The notes: generated by a model not told the origin, from the letters alone. A stretch of 64,000 bases of DNA from Micropterix aruncella (GCA_944548615.1 OX155955.1:15223818-15287817), one strand, 5' to 3'. Counted from the first letter of the stretch, positions 23,848 to 36,666 are shown. Translations and numbers: made by a program.

Positions 23848-24560
23848 GGGTTAAACTGCAATATGCACTCCCACAATACACGCAGACGTGATGATGTTAT
23901 CCTGCCTAAAGTATTCCTTACGCAGACACAAAAGTCCTTTGGATATTTGAGCTAAAAGCTCTTTAACCAGCTACCACTCTCTAAAAGAAAGATGGAAACA
24001 AAGGCGTTTAAAAGATTTATTAAACAAAAGCTGCAATCCACACATGCTTTCTATAAGCTGGGGGATTTTTTTGAGCATGCCAATTCTTTCAAATGGGAAT
24101 AACATTAATATGTAACTTTCAGGTACCTCATTTTAGTTCTTATTGTTTAATAATAATATTATGAATTTAATAGTTAATATGTAGATTACAATGTGTAACG
24201 TAACATACGTTGTTTTTTTCCAATTTTGTTTTGATACTTTCTATTGTTAGGTTAAGGTTAGGTTAGGTTCCTAAGACGACTATTAATATTCTTATAATAA
24301 TTATCTATTTTATATGTATACTCATGTACATGGATTCAGCTCTATTTTTTTTTTTTATTTTATTTGTCTGCCGTGTAAAGCCGACTTTAGTCAACACTAT
24401 TGTCGAATTAATGTTTATGCTTTAATAGTTTTATATCTACATATATTAATATATTACTAATAACTGACGAATTATAATATGCGATATTAGCTTTAATTCA
24501 TAATTCATGCTTTTATTATATATTCTGAATGAATAAATTGAATACTGAATACTGAATACC
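23848..24560 (+). pseudogene. Jockey-like LINE C-terminus with 3' UTR and repeat tail
   Basis: Codons 23848-24102 read NMHSHNTRRRDD, TQKSFGYLS, a stop, then KLFNQLPLSKRKMETKAFKR, FIKQKL and AFYKLGDFFEH. The NTR...S..Y....NQLP...F+..+K..L...AFY...+F pattern is typical of insect Jockey/CR1-group ORF2. One in-frame stop precedes the KLFNQLP part. The 3' end is AATAAATTGAATACTGAATA at about 24532-24560, a (GAATACT)n tail, with poly(T) inside the UTR near 24346. Confidence 0.7.
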
Positions 24561-25190
24561 AGGATCTACCACTTTTTGCTACAAAAAATAGTCCAGGACT
24601 CATAGGTTTTGATATAAATTGGACTTTATTCGAGTTTATCCTGCCAGGATACGCCTGTGGGTCATCAATCACGTGTTCGGTGGGCAGGACAGGACTCAAA
24701 CTCCTAAATAGCTTTTCCACTCAACGGCACAAATTTACAGCTGAAATGAAACGCAAAGAAATACGCAACTCTTGGGTAACTTTCCGAGCTCAATTCCCCG
24801 CGCGCACAAACAAAGTGGTCTGCGTCGACCGGGACGGAGAGCGACGCAGGGCGCCTCGACGCCTACCGACGCAGCGCATAGTGTTTCTTTTCATACGACT
24901 TAACCTGTTAACTGAGCATGACGTATATATACGTTCCACGTAAATAGAGTGAGAAGAAATAAAGAAATAAAAAGAGATAGTAATTAAAGAAAAATAATAC
25001 AATAATCACATGGTCACTATTAAAATTATTGGGGTAAAATAATAAACAATTTAAAAAAAAATTATTTTTTTTTATTTTCGGGAAACATTCAGCGCTTCAT
25101 TAATTATTACTAGTTATTCTAATACAGTGTTTCGCTGGCCGATTAATTGTTTCCTACATTATTTTCTTATACGGTAAATCTAAAGTTGCA
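24561..25190. other. No gene recognised
   Basis: 24640-24945 is GC-mixed with an open plus frame (24680-24943) rich in Arg. I see no family match. The rest is AT-rich. Confidence 0.4.
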
Positions 25191-25194
25191 TTGC

Positions 25195-25975
25195 ACTAAA
25201 TTAAATTAAATTACAATTACAATTGAACTATTGCAAGGATAGAAAAGGAGAGGGATGGGATATATGTAGGATAGAATATAGGTATTCAAATGATATTCTT
25301 TGTAACTCTCACTATGTAATCACTTCCTAGACGCCTAGTGAGTTAAGGACAGCCTCGCTGAATTTAGGTTGATTCAAGTAAAAAATGTCAATATCTTCGA
25401 ATCGACTATTGTATGTGGTCATCAAGCGGTGCATAACAGAGTTTTGGGCGTAACTAGTGATCACACGAGGGATTTCGAACGTACCAGGAGAGCAAACCCT
25501 TCGTGGCGGAACCAACAACGACAGTTTCTTTACCAAATGAGGGCTATCAATTTTGTTATGAATTATTTTATGCAATAATGTTATATCAGCCGCTGTGCGG
25601 CGGTCTTCCAGTGAACCCATACTGGAATAGTTCAGCCTGCTCTCGTAGGTTCCAAGTCCCAAGTGCTCACGATAGTCCAGGTATGTAGTAAAACGTCTTT
25701 GGACGCCCTCCACCTATTTTTATACACGCCATGTTGCGGATTCCAAATCTGCGATGCGAACTCTAAGGTGCTACGAACATAGGAAAAGTAAAGCGTTTTA
25801 AAGATGTTAATGTTCGAGAATGGTTTACATATTCTATTAACAAAACCCAGAGTCCTCAACACCTTGCTAACAATATAGTAGATCTGTTGGTCGAACGTCA
25901 GCTTTTGATCCAGTTGTACCCCAAGATCTCGAATGCACTGAACTTCAGGGATATATTCACCATTTACGCGGTATA
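25195..25975 (-). pseudogene. LINE ORF2 C-terminal region, one frameshift
   Basis: On the minus strand, from about 25972: IRDLGVQLDQKLTFDQQI, then SKVLRTLGFVNRICKPF, TLYFSYVRSTLEFASQIWNP, VQRRFTTYL, GSLEDRRTAADITLLHKIIH and a stop at 25327. This is the complete post-polymerase order (LGV.LD.KLTF..H, R.LGF..R..., LY.S.VRS.LE....IW.P, VQRRF, L..RR..AD...LYKI) of Jockey/CR1-superfamily LINEs. A frameshift near 25700 separates two open parts. The minus-strand 3' end carries an (AATTT)-type tail at about 25195-25225. Confidence 0.8.
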
Positions 25976-26977
25976 GTCAATTTAATAATATTATAATAAT
26001 ATAATATATAATTTAATAGTCAATTTAATAATAAAAATAAAGTAAAAATAATATGAATTAAATTTATTATAAACAAATAATTTCAGGAGGTAACTAACTA
26101 TATTATAATTTCAATAATTAATAATCGTTGTCTTCTTATACCTTTCCCACTTATTTCCTCCATAATATTTATATAATTTCTGATCTTTTTATCTTGCCTA
26201 TTGTTTGACGTTTCCTGCCGTCGCTGATCGGCTTGTATTATTGTATTATCTACTTTCTGCATTGCTTTCCACATTCAGCTCTGCCACGTGCAAATTCATC
26301 TTATTCCACTTTCATTTTGTTAAAGTATCCCTTTGTTAGGATAAAGATGATCTTTCCACGCATATCACTTTCTGTTTGCCTGCTGAGTTTCTTCATGCTG
26401 CTGTAAGTAAGTATATGCGTTTTCCCTCTACAAAGTATAAGGTCCCAGTAATTCATTTGTAGGTCTTATTTGTATGTGATTAACTTTTCTTCGAGATGCA
26501 TGCATAGATTTGTTTCGAGTGGCAAGTTTCTAGCTTGTTCGAGCATTTCCTTCAGCATGTATCTCTGTTTTAATTTCAAAACCTCTATCGGTTGGCCTCT
26601 GTTAAAACTACTGATTTCAATGTGTGCATCTCAAATCAATCAATGCTAAATATTTTGGTATCTGAGTGAAGTTGCGAATTTTAACTTATTTTAAAATATT
26701 CTGTATGTTATAACGGTCTGCCTGATTTCGAAAAAAAGCTCTCTGGGTCAGAACGTACAATAGACGAACTAAATTCGCCAAGTCGTCACTTGTGTTGTTG
26801 CAACCCGTTCTTTCTTATACATTGTTTCAACTGCGGTATATACCTTCCCTATATATTGTATCCCCATTGAAAGGAAAATGGTAAGATTACAGTACCAATG
26901 ACTGCTATTTTTCCAAAAAACAGTTAGCAATTAAAAATAGAAAGGAGCTAGAAATAGCTGCTACTTTTATTACTAAT
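25976..26977. other. No gene recognised
   Basis: AT-rich near 25980-26100, then mixed. No coding or RNA signature on either strand. Confidence 0.45.
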
Positions 26978-27021
26978 ATCGTAAAATTCACCAATGTGAA
27001 AACTCTGGTGAATTTTACGAT
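26978..27021. repeat. Perfect 16-bp-arm hairpin
   Basis: ATCGTAAAATTCACCA at 26978-26993 pairs with TGGTGAATTTTACGAT at 27006-27021, with a 12-nt loop. Possibly the centre of a small fold-back element. Confidence 0.9.
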
Positions 27022-28129
27022 CTAAGCTGTGGATGTTCGTAACTTAAATCATTTCCGCACAGGTCACGGCCGTTGTGCGGCAACGGTGACTAAATAGAGC
27101 TTTGCGGCAAATCCTGAATGTGTTTGCGAAGGTAACCAGCAGACAACGAGTCACATCACACATTTTCGGTGTGTGGGTTAGATTGTGGAATCATGGGCAT
27201 CCTCAATTAAATGTTGTCTCAACCGATTCGCTAAGCAATTTAAATTTAAATAGTTAATATTTCAAATTCTGTTGTTTAATTATTTTATTATAATAATATA
27301 ATTCGTGATATTTTCTGCGTGAAACATAGTGCTTCTAGTAAAACTTGCGAAAATAATTAGATGCCATGAAAACCTAAATCTGATTGCAATTATACTTTTC
27401 GACAGGAAGTATAGCGTCCACCTGGGTGGACTGGGTAGCCCGACTGGTCTGGGCCCGGAGCGGCCTCTCTGGGTGCCCTCGGCTAGAGACTGAAGAAGGC
27501 CCCCCATAGGAGGGTTCAAGGGTCCTCCCTTGCAAAAATGTTGAAAATTACATGCCTGAAAACACATTTTCCGCTATTTTGGTAGTTGAAAAGTATTTAT
27601 GTATAGGCATGATCTTTATGAAAAATTAAGCTTTTTTTTGTAGTTTACTTAAGCTTACAGAAAAATCTTATATGTTTTTTTTAATTGTATCTAAATTTAG
27701 TGCACACAAGATAAAATAGTAATCATGAGAATTGGTTTATTACTTGAGGATTTAGGCCACTTAACGTATGCTAAAGCCATTATCTAAGTCCTACTGCAAG
27801 GTACTTGACTTACTCAAAGTTAAATGATTAATTTTCGATCTAAATATTTATATTATTATGCAGTTTAGACTATGTTGTAATAAAAATAAAAAAAAATGAT
27901 AGCAAATCTTTAAAAATATATTTTCATCTGATCAGGCCAAAAAATCTCACAAAACCATAAAAAATATAACTCAAAAACAACAAAAAGTTATGGAACATAC
28001 ATGAAGGGAGATATAGATACTCCTTGTGAACTTGAGGTATTTCCTATCTTAATTAGGAGCAACTTCTGAGCAACCGTCTGAGCAACTTTTTCGTGAGTTC
28101 TCTGTTCTTGACGTACGGCAAACATTTGC
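27022..28129. other. No gene; GC-rich patch at 27415-27530
   Basis: The patch holds repeated GGGTGGACTGGG, GGCCCGGAGCGGCC and GGCCCCCC words, like the degenerate GC-rich ends of some DNA transposons, but no pair of termini was found. The remainder is AT-rich. Confidence 0.4.
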
Positions 28130-28745
28130 TAAAACTATAATACTCTATTATCACAAACATAAAGAATTGCACCAGCAAACAACATATAAAATTATAACAC
28201 GAGCGATAACTAATAGTAGCCACAAATTGCCCAAACTGAATAGTACCCATGCACAGAGACATTTTCTATACTTGGCACCGTCGTTGTTCAATAAAACTAA
28301 GGATATAGCAGGCATTTATACTCAAGGTATAAATATAAACAAAAAAGACTAACCCACTGGTTGATCACCCAGGGAAGGAAAGAAACTAAAAAACTAATTT
28401 GTTTTATTCCTAGCTAACTTACCATTCCTAACACATTATTATTCACCTACCATATATTTATGATTGGCATGCTTTTTGTTCTTTATATTATTATTATCAC
28501 ATACCTTTTAAGATTATTTGAAATTTTATTTTTTACTAAAATTTTAGATTACTTGATTTTATTTTTCCTGGCATTCTTCAACGTATTTTTTTATTTAGCA
28601 TTAGGCAGTACTTAATTATACGAATCTGAGCCTACCTTAGTGCGGAAGTCTCGTGCGATCCAGTTAGGTTAGGTTTAATTTATTTGTAACTGATATTATG
28701 ATATTTTGTAAAATAAAGAATTTGGATTTGAATTTGAATTTGAAT
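28130..28745 (+). pseudogene. LINE C-terminus and 3' UTR with repeat tail
   Basis: The plus frame ending at TAG near 28352 reads YKIITRAITNSSHKLPKLNS, then THAQRHFLYLAPSLFNKTK. The TR....LP..N...QR.F.YLAP.LFNK pattern is a known ORF2 C-terminus in insect LINEs. The 3' UTR ends in AAATAAAGAATTTGG and an (GAATTT)n tail at about 28712-28745. Only the last 70 or so codons are present. Confidence 0.7.
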
Positions 28746-28967
28746 TAGCCTCAGTAATTACAACATAGACAATATTTTATTTAAACAAAATAGACAATAT
28801 AAGGAAATTTCCACCTCGGTACTTTCGATGGCTGATTTCAGCGAATAATGTCCTATTAAGTACTGCATTTTTGTATAAAAGATGTTATAAAAGGCTAAGA
28901 ATCCCGCGCAGTTTTCAAAATCGCAGTAGGCAGCCTCTAGCAAACTCCGGTCTGTGTCCGGTCCTCT

Positions 28968-29212
28968 ACCTGACGTAAGCGGTTATTCAGTTTGAATATT
29001 TAGTGGACTGCGACGCTCTTCGCCCACAATGGTCACTCGGGATCGGGTGGTCGACGGATCGATTCAAGAGTTGAAGGCGTCAGGTTGACAACTACCCTCC
29101 GCTGTCATAAGAATCATACGTTTCCAGACCCCTCTGCTTATTTGTCAGCTGGGCATTCAACACCTAGCAAACCGGATGGTGCACCAACTGCCCAGTTCCG
29201 CCCGAGGTATTC
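28968..29212 (+). repeat. Diverged repeat A copy A6 and flank
   Basis: Keeps GACGTAAGCGGTTATTCAG, TTCGCCCACAATGGTCACTC, TCGGGTGG, GATTCAAGAG, GACAACTACC.TCCGCT and TTTCCAGACCCC in repeat A order, but is clearly more diverged than A2-A5. A hAT element interrupts it at 29221. Confidence 0.55.
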
Positions 29213-29220
29213 CCCCGAAT

Positions 29221-29782
29221 CAGAGGCGGACCTTGCGTTTGTGGGGGCCCTGGGCTAATATTACTTGGGGGCCTGCCTAATTAATCAACTAATTGCCATT
29301 TTGTCAAAAAACTTTTTTTGATAATGATTTCTAGGTCACTAGGTACACAATATAGGAAAGAAAGAAGACAATACAATATTTTATTTATTTAATGTGACAG
29401 ACACAAAAACACAACTGTAAGACATTAAACTTTTCACTAAAAACGGACAAATCGATTAGCGTAGGAAAACGTTGCTACTAAATAACATTAATACTATTGC
29501 TATTACTATTAAACAACATTAAAATAAACATTATTAATACAAATTGTAATAATATCTTAATTAGTTGCTTAATTAAGCAAATATTGATATTAACCATAAA
29601 GCTAGTTAATATAAGTAAAATTTAAACAAACTTTTATTACTAGTTACCTATTGACAAGGCATTAGACTCGGTATGAACTCGGTTCACAATATTGTCCGTT
29701 GTTTTCTGTGGAGGCTGGGGCCCTTTATATCCACGGGGCCCTGGGCTGCAGCCCAAAAAGTACTTATATAGATCCGCCCCTG
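29221..29782. mobile_element. Non-autonomous hAT-type transposon, 562 bp
   Basis: The left end is CAGAGGCGGACC; the right end, reverse complemented, is CAGGGGCGGATC (10 of 12 identical). The flanks are CCCCGAAT at 29213-29220 and CCCCGATT at 29783-29790, an 8-bp target duplication with one difference, the size used by hAT transposases. Both ends also contain a GGGCCCTGGGCT block close to the terminus in inverted orientation. The interior is AT-rich with no transposase. It sits inside repeat A-related sequence. Confidence 0.85.
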
Positions 29783-29790
29783 CCCCGATT

Positions 29791-29990
29791 TTCTGATCCC
29801 AACCGCCTCCGACTGCAGGATTACAGTCGTGGTAGAAGCGCACAGCGGCCCTGAGAGGGTAAGTCCCTCTTCAAGGAGGCTACCAGATAGGAGTTGAACA
29901 GCGAGTTGGGCAGGCCAGATGGCATAGATTTTTTGGCCAACACCACCTAAGCTGCACTGTCAAGTTTCGCCAGTGCCAAGTCCCGCGGCG
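29791..29990 (+). repeat. Repeat A-associated flank, second copy
   Basis: Shares ordered words with 10801-11030 (GCGAGTTGGGC, TTTTGGCC, AAGCTGCAC). It is bounded by the hAT element on the left and the fold-back element on the right. Confidence 0.45.
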
Positions 29991-30147
29991 AGAGCTGGCA
30001 CGTTCACAGTACTCACACTAATGCAATGTCGTGACGCGCGACGTGACTTTCACTTGATGCGCATCATAAAAAGTCTTTCTGTCTCTCTCGCTCACACACT
30101 GTATAGTGACATTGCATTAGTGTGAGTACTGTGAACGTGCCAGCTCT
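29991..30147. mobile_element. Fold-back element, perfect 40-bp arms
   Basis: Positions 29991-30030 are an exact reverse complement of 30108-30147, with a 77-bp centre that includes GACGCGCGACGTGAC. Perfect arms of this length imply a recent insertion or strong pairing constraint. No obvious target duplication. Probably a MITE of unknown superfamily. Confidence 0.85.
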
Positions 30148-30410
30148 TATCGCGTGACCTGTATCTATTGTACTTGAAAGTTTTCGGATAAAACGGAACA
30201 CTGTGCGACGCCGCGCGCACATAAGCGAAGGGCGGGCAAAACGAAACTTAGAAACAAAGGCAATTTAAGCTCGTTTCTATACGGCAATCGAAGATTTGTG
30301 TTTTTCGCGTCTGTCGAAGAGTGAACATTAATATCGCCCGCTACTGGTAATTAATATTCGGCCGATTACACAGAAGCGTTGTCACAAAGGACTTTTCCTT
30401 AATATATCAT
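30148..30410. other. GC-mixed spacer before the LTR element
   Basis: Includes CGACGCCGCGCGCACATAAG and a following AT-rich segment; no gene recognised. It ends ATATATCAT directly before the LTR. Confidence 0.4.
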
Positions 30411-33400
30411 TGTAAGCTTTATATTTATTTTTATGAATCAATCTTCAAACAGCCCCACTAGTTGGGACGCCATATGTAGCGTTGATTTTTTACTACTACT
30501 TCTCACCTCTATTTCTATCTGTGAGTTATGATTTTATAATCTATTTCTCGATATGTTATGTTACGATGCTTTCAATGTCTATTGGCCCACCACATTGGGA
30601 CGGCATATGTCAGAGAAGATTTTACTATATCTATTTCAATATGTTACCACCATACAACGACAGTGATAATATTACCTTCAAGAGGATAGGCTTCCAATAC
30701 CTTGCCTAATAATTTCCCTCCTTGTATTTACTTCCTCAATGTAACAAATCTTCTCCAATTAATAATCCATATATTAAACCAAAATGCATATTTAAACAAT
30801 TAAAATTATAACTTTTTCTATTTTAGTTTAAGTACTATTATTGTGAATTATATTTATAATAATGAGCGCCTAATTCACCACAAATATTTACAATTTATTC
30901 TTTGAGTTATTTTCGATCGATTATTTGTCGATGACAACAATGGCTGCGTTCAGTCGATTGTTAATAAAATAATATTAATAATGATAATGCATGAGTTTAA
31001 ATCTCCGTCGTGAAATTCGACAATTAGATTCTAATCCTTTATTTATTTAAATGTGTTCAATGTCAATTTATATTGAAACATGAATCGTAATGTTTACATA
31101 CAACAATAAAATTACTTATAAACTAACACACTGTTAACTAGTCGATGGCGTTCCAGTGATATAATGAATTTAAATGACCGCAGTCGCTAATGCCCGATAT
31201 AAACTACGACCTGGTTACCATTCAGTCCACTGAATGTCCATATGGTTTTCGTTCTATTATTTCTATTAATACTATTCCCTCCCCGTTATCCTTGAAACCC
31301 CATCGATCAGTCAAAACAAAAAACCTTAATATAATCTACAATTTCCTTATCTTTAATCTTATTCTAACATTCAGTATAATTCGAATGTTTCCTTAACTAG
31401 TTTCCAAATTAAAAGCACATTATATAATGGCTGGTGTCTGAATCAACGGAGTTAGCAAAGGCTAACTCTCTTCCAAATTAAATAATAGTCTGACTAGAGG
31501 TTTACCTCGTAGAACTATCAACGACTATTCATACCAATCGATGTTAAATGCCTCATTTTTAGTTAACGTGCAAATATGTAGAAATCACGCATTTACGTTA
31601 CTACTACTTATCATTTCTAATAATTTCCAACAAACCCCCCAAAACTCTAATATTTATAACCCCAAAAAATATACAACAATGACAATATTTGTTTGCTAGC
31701 TTCGGCCCAAATAATTAAATAACGCCAGCTTCGGCAAAATAAACTTACATATTTTTAGTACATCTTTGCCGACAATGACTCTCGGCTATACTTCCCGTAT
31801 TTACAGCTGCATTCACATTATGCACTTATAACTAATGTCAATTTCTTCGATGCGTGTCGCTTTTCTAGAAATCTGCCATCACCAAGAAGAATGTCTCTTT
31901 AGAAACCTCAACCGCTTCGCTATCGTACTGCAATTTTCAAGCCGTTACTGCATTCTCATCAATGTTTTTCCCTTATTTCGACGCTAATTTATACACCTCC
32001 GAAGGACGTTCGCAATGTTGTGATCTCAATCTGACGTTTCAGTTTGATTCGTTCGCCATCTTGGATATAATTTTCGTATTGCCCCCGACGAAATCTCGTA
32101 CTTCTATTTTATATGAAATGTTGGATTTTTTTACATGCCAACCCGCGTAGCTCTCTCGATTCACATTTTTAGCACTGGATTTCTATTATTTGTTCGTTTT
32201 TTAGTGTCCTTGTAAAAAGCGCATCAATGGCGATTGCGATAAAGCGTTTCTGTGATGTACGATCTGCACACTTTATACGAATTTAAATGAACTGGGCACT
32301 AAAATGCTTCACAGCATCTCAGTGCCCTTATTTTAAACTGTTTATTCTTACATCTGAGCACCAAAATATACTTTTCTTTCCCAAACTTTCGCAGCTTTAG
32401 AGCGTGCAACTAAAATTTCTTAATGGATGCCGGAAGCAACACGTCCATCCCTTTTATAACACCCTTATCGATATGACCTTTTTTTGATAATTTAACCCAC
32501 AACTATTGACTAATCAATCATAAAACGATCTGATTTATCTATTTTTTCGTTAAATAACGCTCTGCCACATTGCTAACAAACGAATTTCTTAACGATAATT
32601 CGTGCTTCTAATTCTACAAATGATTTTAAGTATTTATTTTACGTATTATGAGAAATTGATGTTTCATATTCGGCGGGAAATCTTCATATTTTGACCTGAC
32701 TTTGCCGCCTTTCTTTCGCGTCGTTTCCGCTTTCGCATTGGAAAGCGAAATAATATAACTATTTTATTTCAATTTTATTTATTGATAGTATTTTTATCTA
32801 GTAATTCCTCTATTTTAATTAAGTGTTTCTAAATTTCCTCATTTTAACTATTAAATTTTATTTTGACTGGCAATTATTTGGTGATAATTTCTTTGGACAT
32901 CATCGATTCGGCTTTCTTCCATCGATGTCGATTATGTTTTCCAATTTCTCCTAATAATAAATTAAATGTTCTTCAAATAACTTTATCTATATTGCTATTG
33001 ATTCTCCCATAATTCCTACTATTTAATGAACCCCTTTTTATATTTCTTTGAAAAACCAATCGGTCGACTTTTTTAAGACCATAAACATGCTTCTATTGTC
33101 TATTTGTCAATTATTGATATTTACGTCGATTTTTCGTAAAAATCTCAAAATATGCTAATTTCTTGCCAAATACCCCTGATTGTCTATTTTGAAACCCCTA
33201 ATAATGTCCTTAACTCTCAAAACTACTCAAAACCCTTTTATTTATGTAACGTTGACACTGCGCTCTATAGTTTAGCAACGGCCCTTCTTTCATCTGTCAG
33301 TTTTTAGTTCCTAATTAAATCGCTAGATGTCACTATGATCTTTTTCAAGTACAATTTAATTTTAAAATTTGATTAATCTATTTTCGGTTAGCTTAGAGCT

Positions 33401-33876
33401 GCTAAGCGATCATGTGATGATTTTCAGATCATTACAATACCCCCTCCCAAAATCTCTGCTTGCCCTCAAGCAATCATATCACATATCTTTCGTGTTATCT
33501 GTTTAATCTCCAATCGCTTACTCATGATATTTTGCAATGTAATTTTAATGTTAGTAATTTATATAATAAACTATGTAACTCCTACGATATGTTTTGTACT
33601 ACAATGTCAATGATAATAGTTTACGTTTAATTCACGTACTTTTACGATATGTTTTGTACTATACTGTTATGATAATATTTTACTTTTAATTCACGTACCC
33701 TTACGATATGTTTTGTACTATACTGTTATGATAATATTTTACTTTTAATTCACGTACCCTTACGATATGTTTTGTGGCTTGCCTTCCCTCTTCAAGTCTA
33801 TAATTTCTATCTTGTTTCTATATACTACCAATCTCCTAACCCAGATCTTTTAATGATAATACTTTTAATATAATTT
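30411..33876 (-). repeat. 3' LTR of the minus-strand element
   Basis: Begins (plus coordinates) TGTAAGCT and ends AATATAATTT, where the match to the second copy stops. It lacks about 40 bp near its left end that the other LTR has (37803-37850). Notable internal parts are a 59-60-bp tandem repeat at 33584-33780 and a nested hairpin GGGCACT...AGTGCCC at 32294-32327. Small open frames at 30482, 31190 and 31962 recur identically in the other LTR and have no recognisable homology. Confidence 0.9.
33584..33780. repeat. 59-60-bp tandem repeat inside the 3' LTR
   Basis: ACGATATGTTTTGTA recurs at 33584, 33644, 33703 and 33762, each with TAATTCACGTAC between copies. The same array is at 41008-41204 in the other LTR. 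Confidence 0.95.
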
Positions 33877-33880
33877 CTAA

Positions 33881-33891
33881 CTTTCTCCTCT
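33881..33891 (-). other. Probable polypurine tract
   Basis: Minus-strand AGAGGAGAAAG, five bases upstream of the 3' LTR boundary, in the place where the plus-strand primer of an LTR retroelement is expected. The boundary itself lacks a canonical TG. Confidence 0.55.
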
Positions 33892-33954
33892 ATATCTCAC
33901 CTCAATAATATGATACCTATAATAACAATAATGACGAAGATTCCAAACACTCCT

Positions 33955-34420
33955 GTTGCAAATTTTAAAATTTATATAATATATTCCAACTTCTCCTCCT
34001 CTCTTTCGCTTCACATGCGTCCGCTGAATTAGGATATAAACCCGAGTCCTCGACCATGTCTCCACCTACTTATTCTTTTCTATCGACCAATCTATAAATA
34101 ATCTCAATACATTAATATAATAGTTATAATATTTCTCTCCGTTGCAAAATTTAATATTTATATAATATATTCCCGCTCCTCCTTCTCTTTTTCGCTTCAA
34201 CATGCGTCCGCTCAATTAGGATAAACCCGAGTCCTCGACCATGTCTCCACCTACTTGTTCTGTTCTATCGACCAATCCATAATAATCTCAGTACATCAAT
34301 ATAATAATTATAATATTTCTCTCCGTTGCAAAATTTAAATTGATTCCGTCTATTTATTCTCCGTTCACCCACTCCGCTCAATTAGGATTTAACCCGAGTC
34401 CTCGATGGTGAACATTTTAA
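33955..34420. repeat. About 185-bp tandem repeat in the interior
   Basis: Two and a half units start at about 33955, 34141 and 34325. Each has GTTGCAAA, a CTCCTTCTC-type pyrimidine tract, CAATTAGGAT..AACCCGAGTCC and TCTATCGACCAATC. Confidence 0.9.
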
Positions 34421-36666
34421 CTGTCTACTCTTCAAAAATATAGTTTGAATATGCCTAAGTCAGAACAATGCACTTGAACAGGCTCTGGTCGTCCCTTAAT
34501 GTTCTAGATTTTAAAAAAATCGTGACATTGTCCCAACCAGTCGCATAGTAAGTTTTTATTTAATATAGTATGCTATTTCACGCTGGGCTTGTCCTTCTGC
34601 TATTTACTTAGACACAATCTCAAGTTAGATAACCTGACGATTGTTAATAGGTTCTTCACTAGTCTATTGTTTGTGATTTTAACGTACACTGTAAATGGTT
34701 TCTAACTCTCATTCGTTATTTCAGAATTTGGAAACTGAATTTATCCTTACACCCCTTACTTACTTCTTCCTTTCACATGGTTCCTCTCATCCTATCTTTC
34801 ATACCAAATCAATCCCCTCCTTCATCACAACTTATGCTGGTTTACTAATTAACAAATGTATTTATCGTCCTTCTACTCTCACCCTCCTGGATCGCTACTA
34901 TTTATCTCCTTCATAACATAAACTAAATCAATATCCGGCCTATTCTAATTTCGCAACCCTATAATAACCCCCTTGGTGCATGTAACCATAATGCCACCGT
35001 AATAATAATAATCCCATTGGGTATCTGAGCTCCTCCCTGTCGAATCTAGACCATATCCGACTCTGGGTGTCAACTCGTCCAAAAGCGTAGACCTGATCAG
35101 GGTCACGCGTTGAGGTGCGACCTCAACCTTGCCGAGACCTCCATATATACTCCCTCGCAAGTTACCAAATACAAAACAAAACCATGGACCCGAGCAGTGG
35201 CTCCAACTCCGAAGACCGCCCACTTCAGATAAAAATTCCCATAAATATTATAGTCGCTCTAAAAATTAGCGCTATTTTTCGATTCTAATTTCTTCATCCC
35301 GCTCTAAAATAGCGAGACGTCGACAATACCACCAAACATTCTATACTAAATACCAATATTAATATGACTCTCCATTCATCTTATAGTCGCTTTCTATATA
35401 GCACTATAACTCAATTCCAAAATATATTTTATAATAATTATAATAATGATTCTAATCTGGCCCTATACAGTCTCAATAATATAACGATCAACCAACTTTA
35501 TCAATAACAATAATCCATCGACTTTACTAATAATACTTTGGAATCTTCTCTCCAATATAATAATCGTATCCCGATACTGCTTTGCCATTTTAGTTCAAAC
35601 AAACAAAAAAACTTATTACATTAATGAGATTCCTAAACATGTTCGCTTGTATTTCTTCGCTTTAGGTAGGAATGATTGGACAACAAGTTGTAGGTGATTA
35701 GGATAGGATTTAGGATAAGATAGGATAGGATAGGAAAGGAATACTTGTTGCTTAAAACGAAGAGATTCAAACAACACAACGCTCTCCTTGTTATAACTCT
35801 TTTCCCAATTTTGCAAAACAATATCACTCCACTAGATACCCAAATGAAAAAAAACTGTCAGCTTATTAACAATATTTTACGACCCAACGATTTCACGAGG
35901 TGCATTCTTCCATACATATACGTATCAAATGGATAATATGTTTAGTAAAATGTAACTGTATGCTATATATATATATACGCAAAATAATGTGTGATTCTAA
36001 TGTGAAAAAATTTAAACTATACTGCTCAACTAAACGTGTAAGCTAATATGTATTGTAATTAAAATATTTCTGATTTATTGTATACTGCTTTTGGTGTATG
36101 GCATTAATGATTTGTTGCTATTAAGACTTTGGTAATGGAATAGAAATAAGGAATGTGATAGGATAGGTAGTGTATGATAGAATGGTAGGATAGGAATGTG
36201 ATAGGCTGATGGATAGGATGATAGGATAGGATTTCTAATCTATTACTAGAAAGGAACAGGAAAATGATATTATCTGTAATGTAATTTATAACTTGAAAAA
36301 TGATGAAATCTAATGTTTGATATATCGTGTTAAAATAATTTATTATCTTAGTATAATAATACAATACATACACAAGAACACACACCCCGCTACAATCAAT
36401 AACTCTGATATTCAAAATAATCTGCTGGTTATTCTCTCAATAAAATAATAATAACCGCCATGACAGCCAATATAATAATATTATAATGCTATGACAACCA
36501 CAAAACATACCATCAACAAAACCGTGAGTTTTTTTTTTTTTACTCCCCATAATTTATTGAGCTTCTACAACTAATCACTCAACCGATAGAATCGTAAGGT
36601 TCTTTAATCACCCCTTACTAATTTTTACCATATCTTTTATGTGGCATCGCCCTATGGCTTACCTTC
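34421..36666 (-). other. Non-coding interior of the LTR element
   Basis: AT-rich on both strands, with pentamer-like GATAGGATAG repeats at 35698-35742 and 36155-36232. Short open frames (for example 35223-34945 minus) have no recognisable polymerase, RNase H or integrase motif. This is where pol would lie in an intact element. Confidence 0.6.

Noticed and set aside
24247..24266. Insect telomere repeat (TTAGG)n
   Set aside because: Only about four imperfect units with an inserted A; common by chance and in insect intergenic DNA.
36104..36415. 103-codon minus frame inside the LTR element as pol or env
   Set aside because: Tyr/Ser/His-rich translation of GATAGGATAG simple sequence, without any polymerase, integrase or envelope feature.
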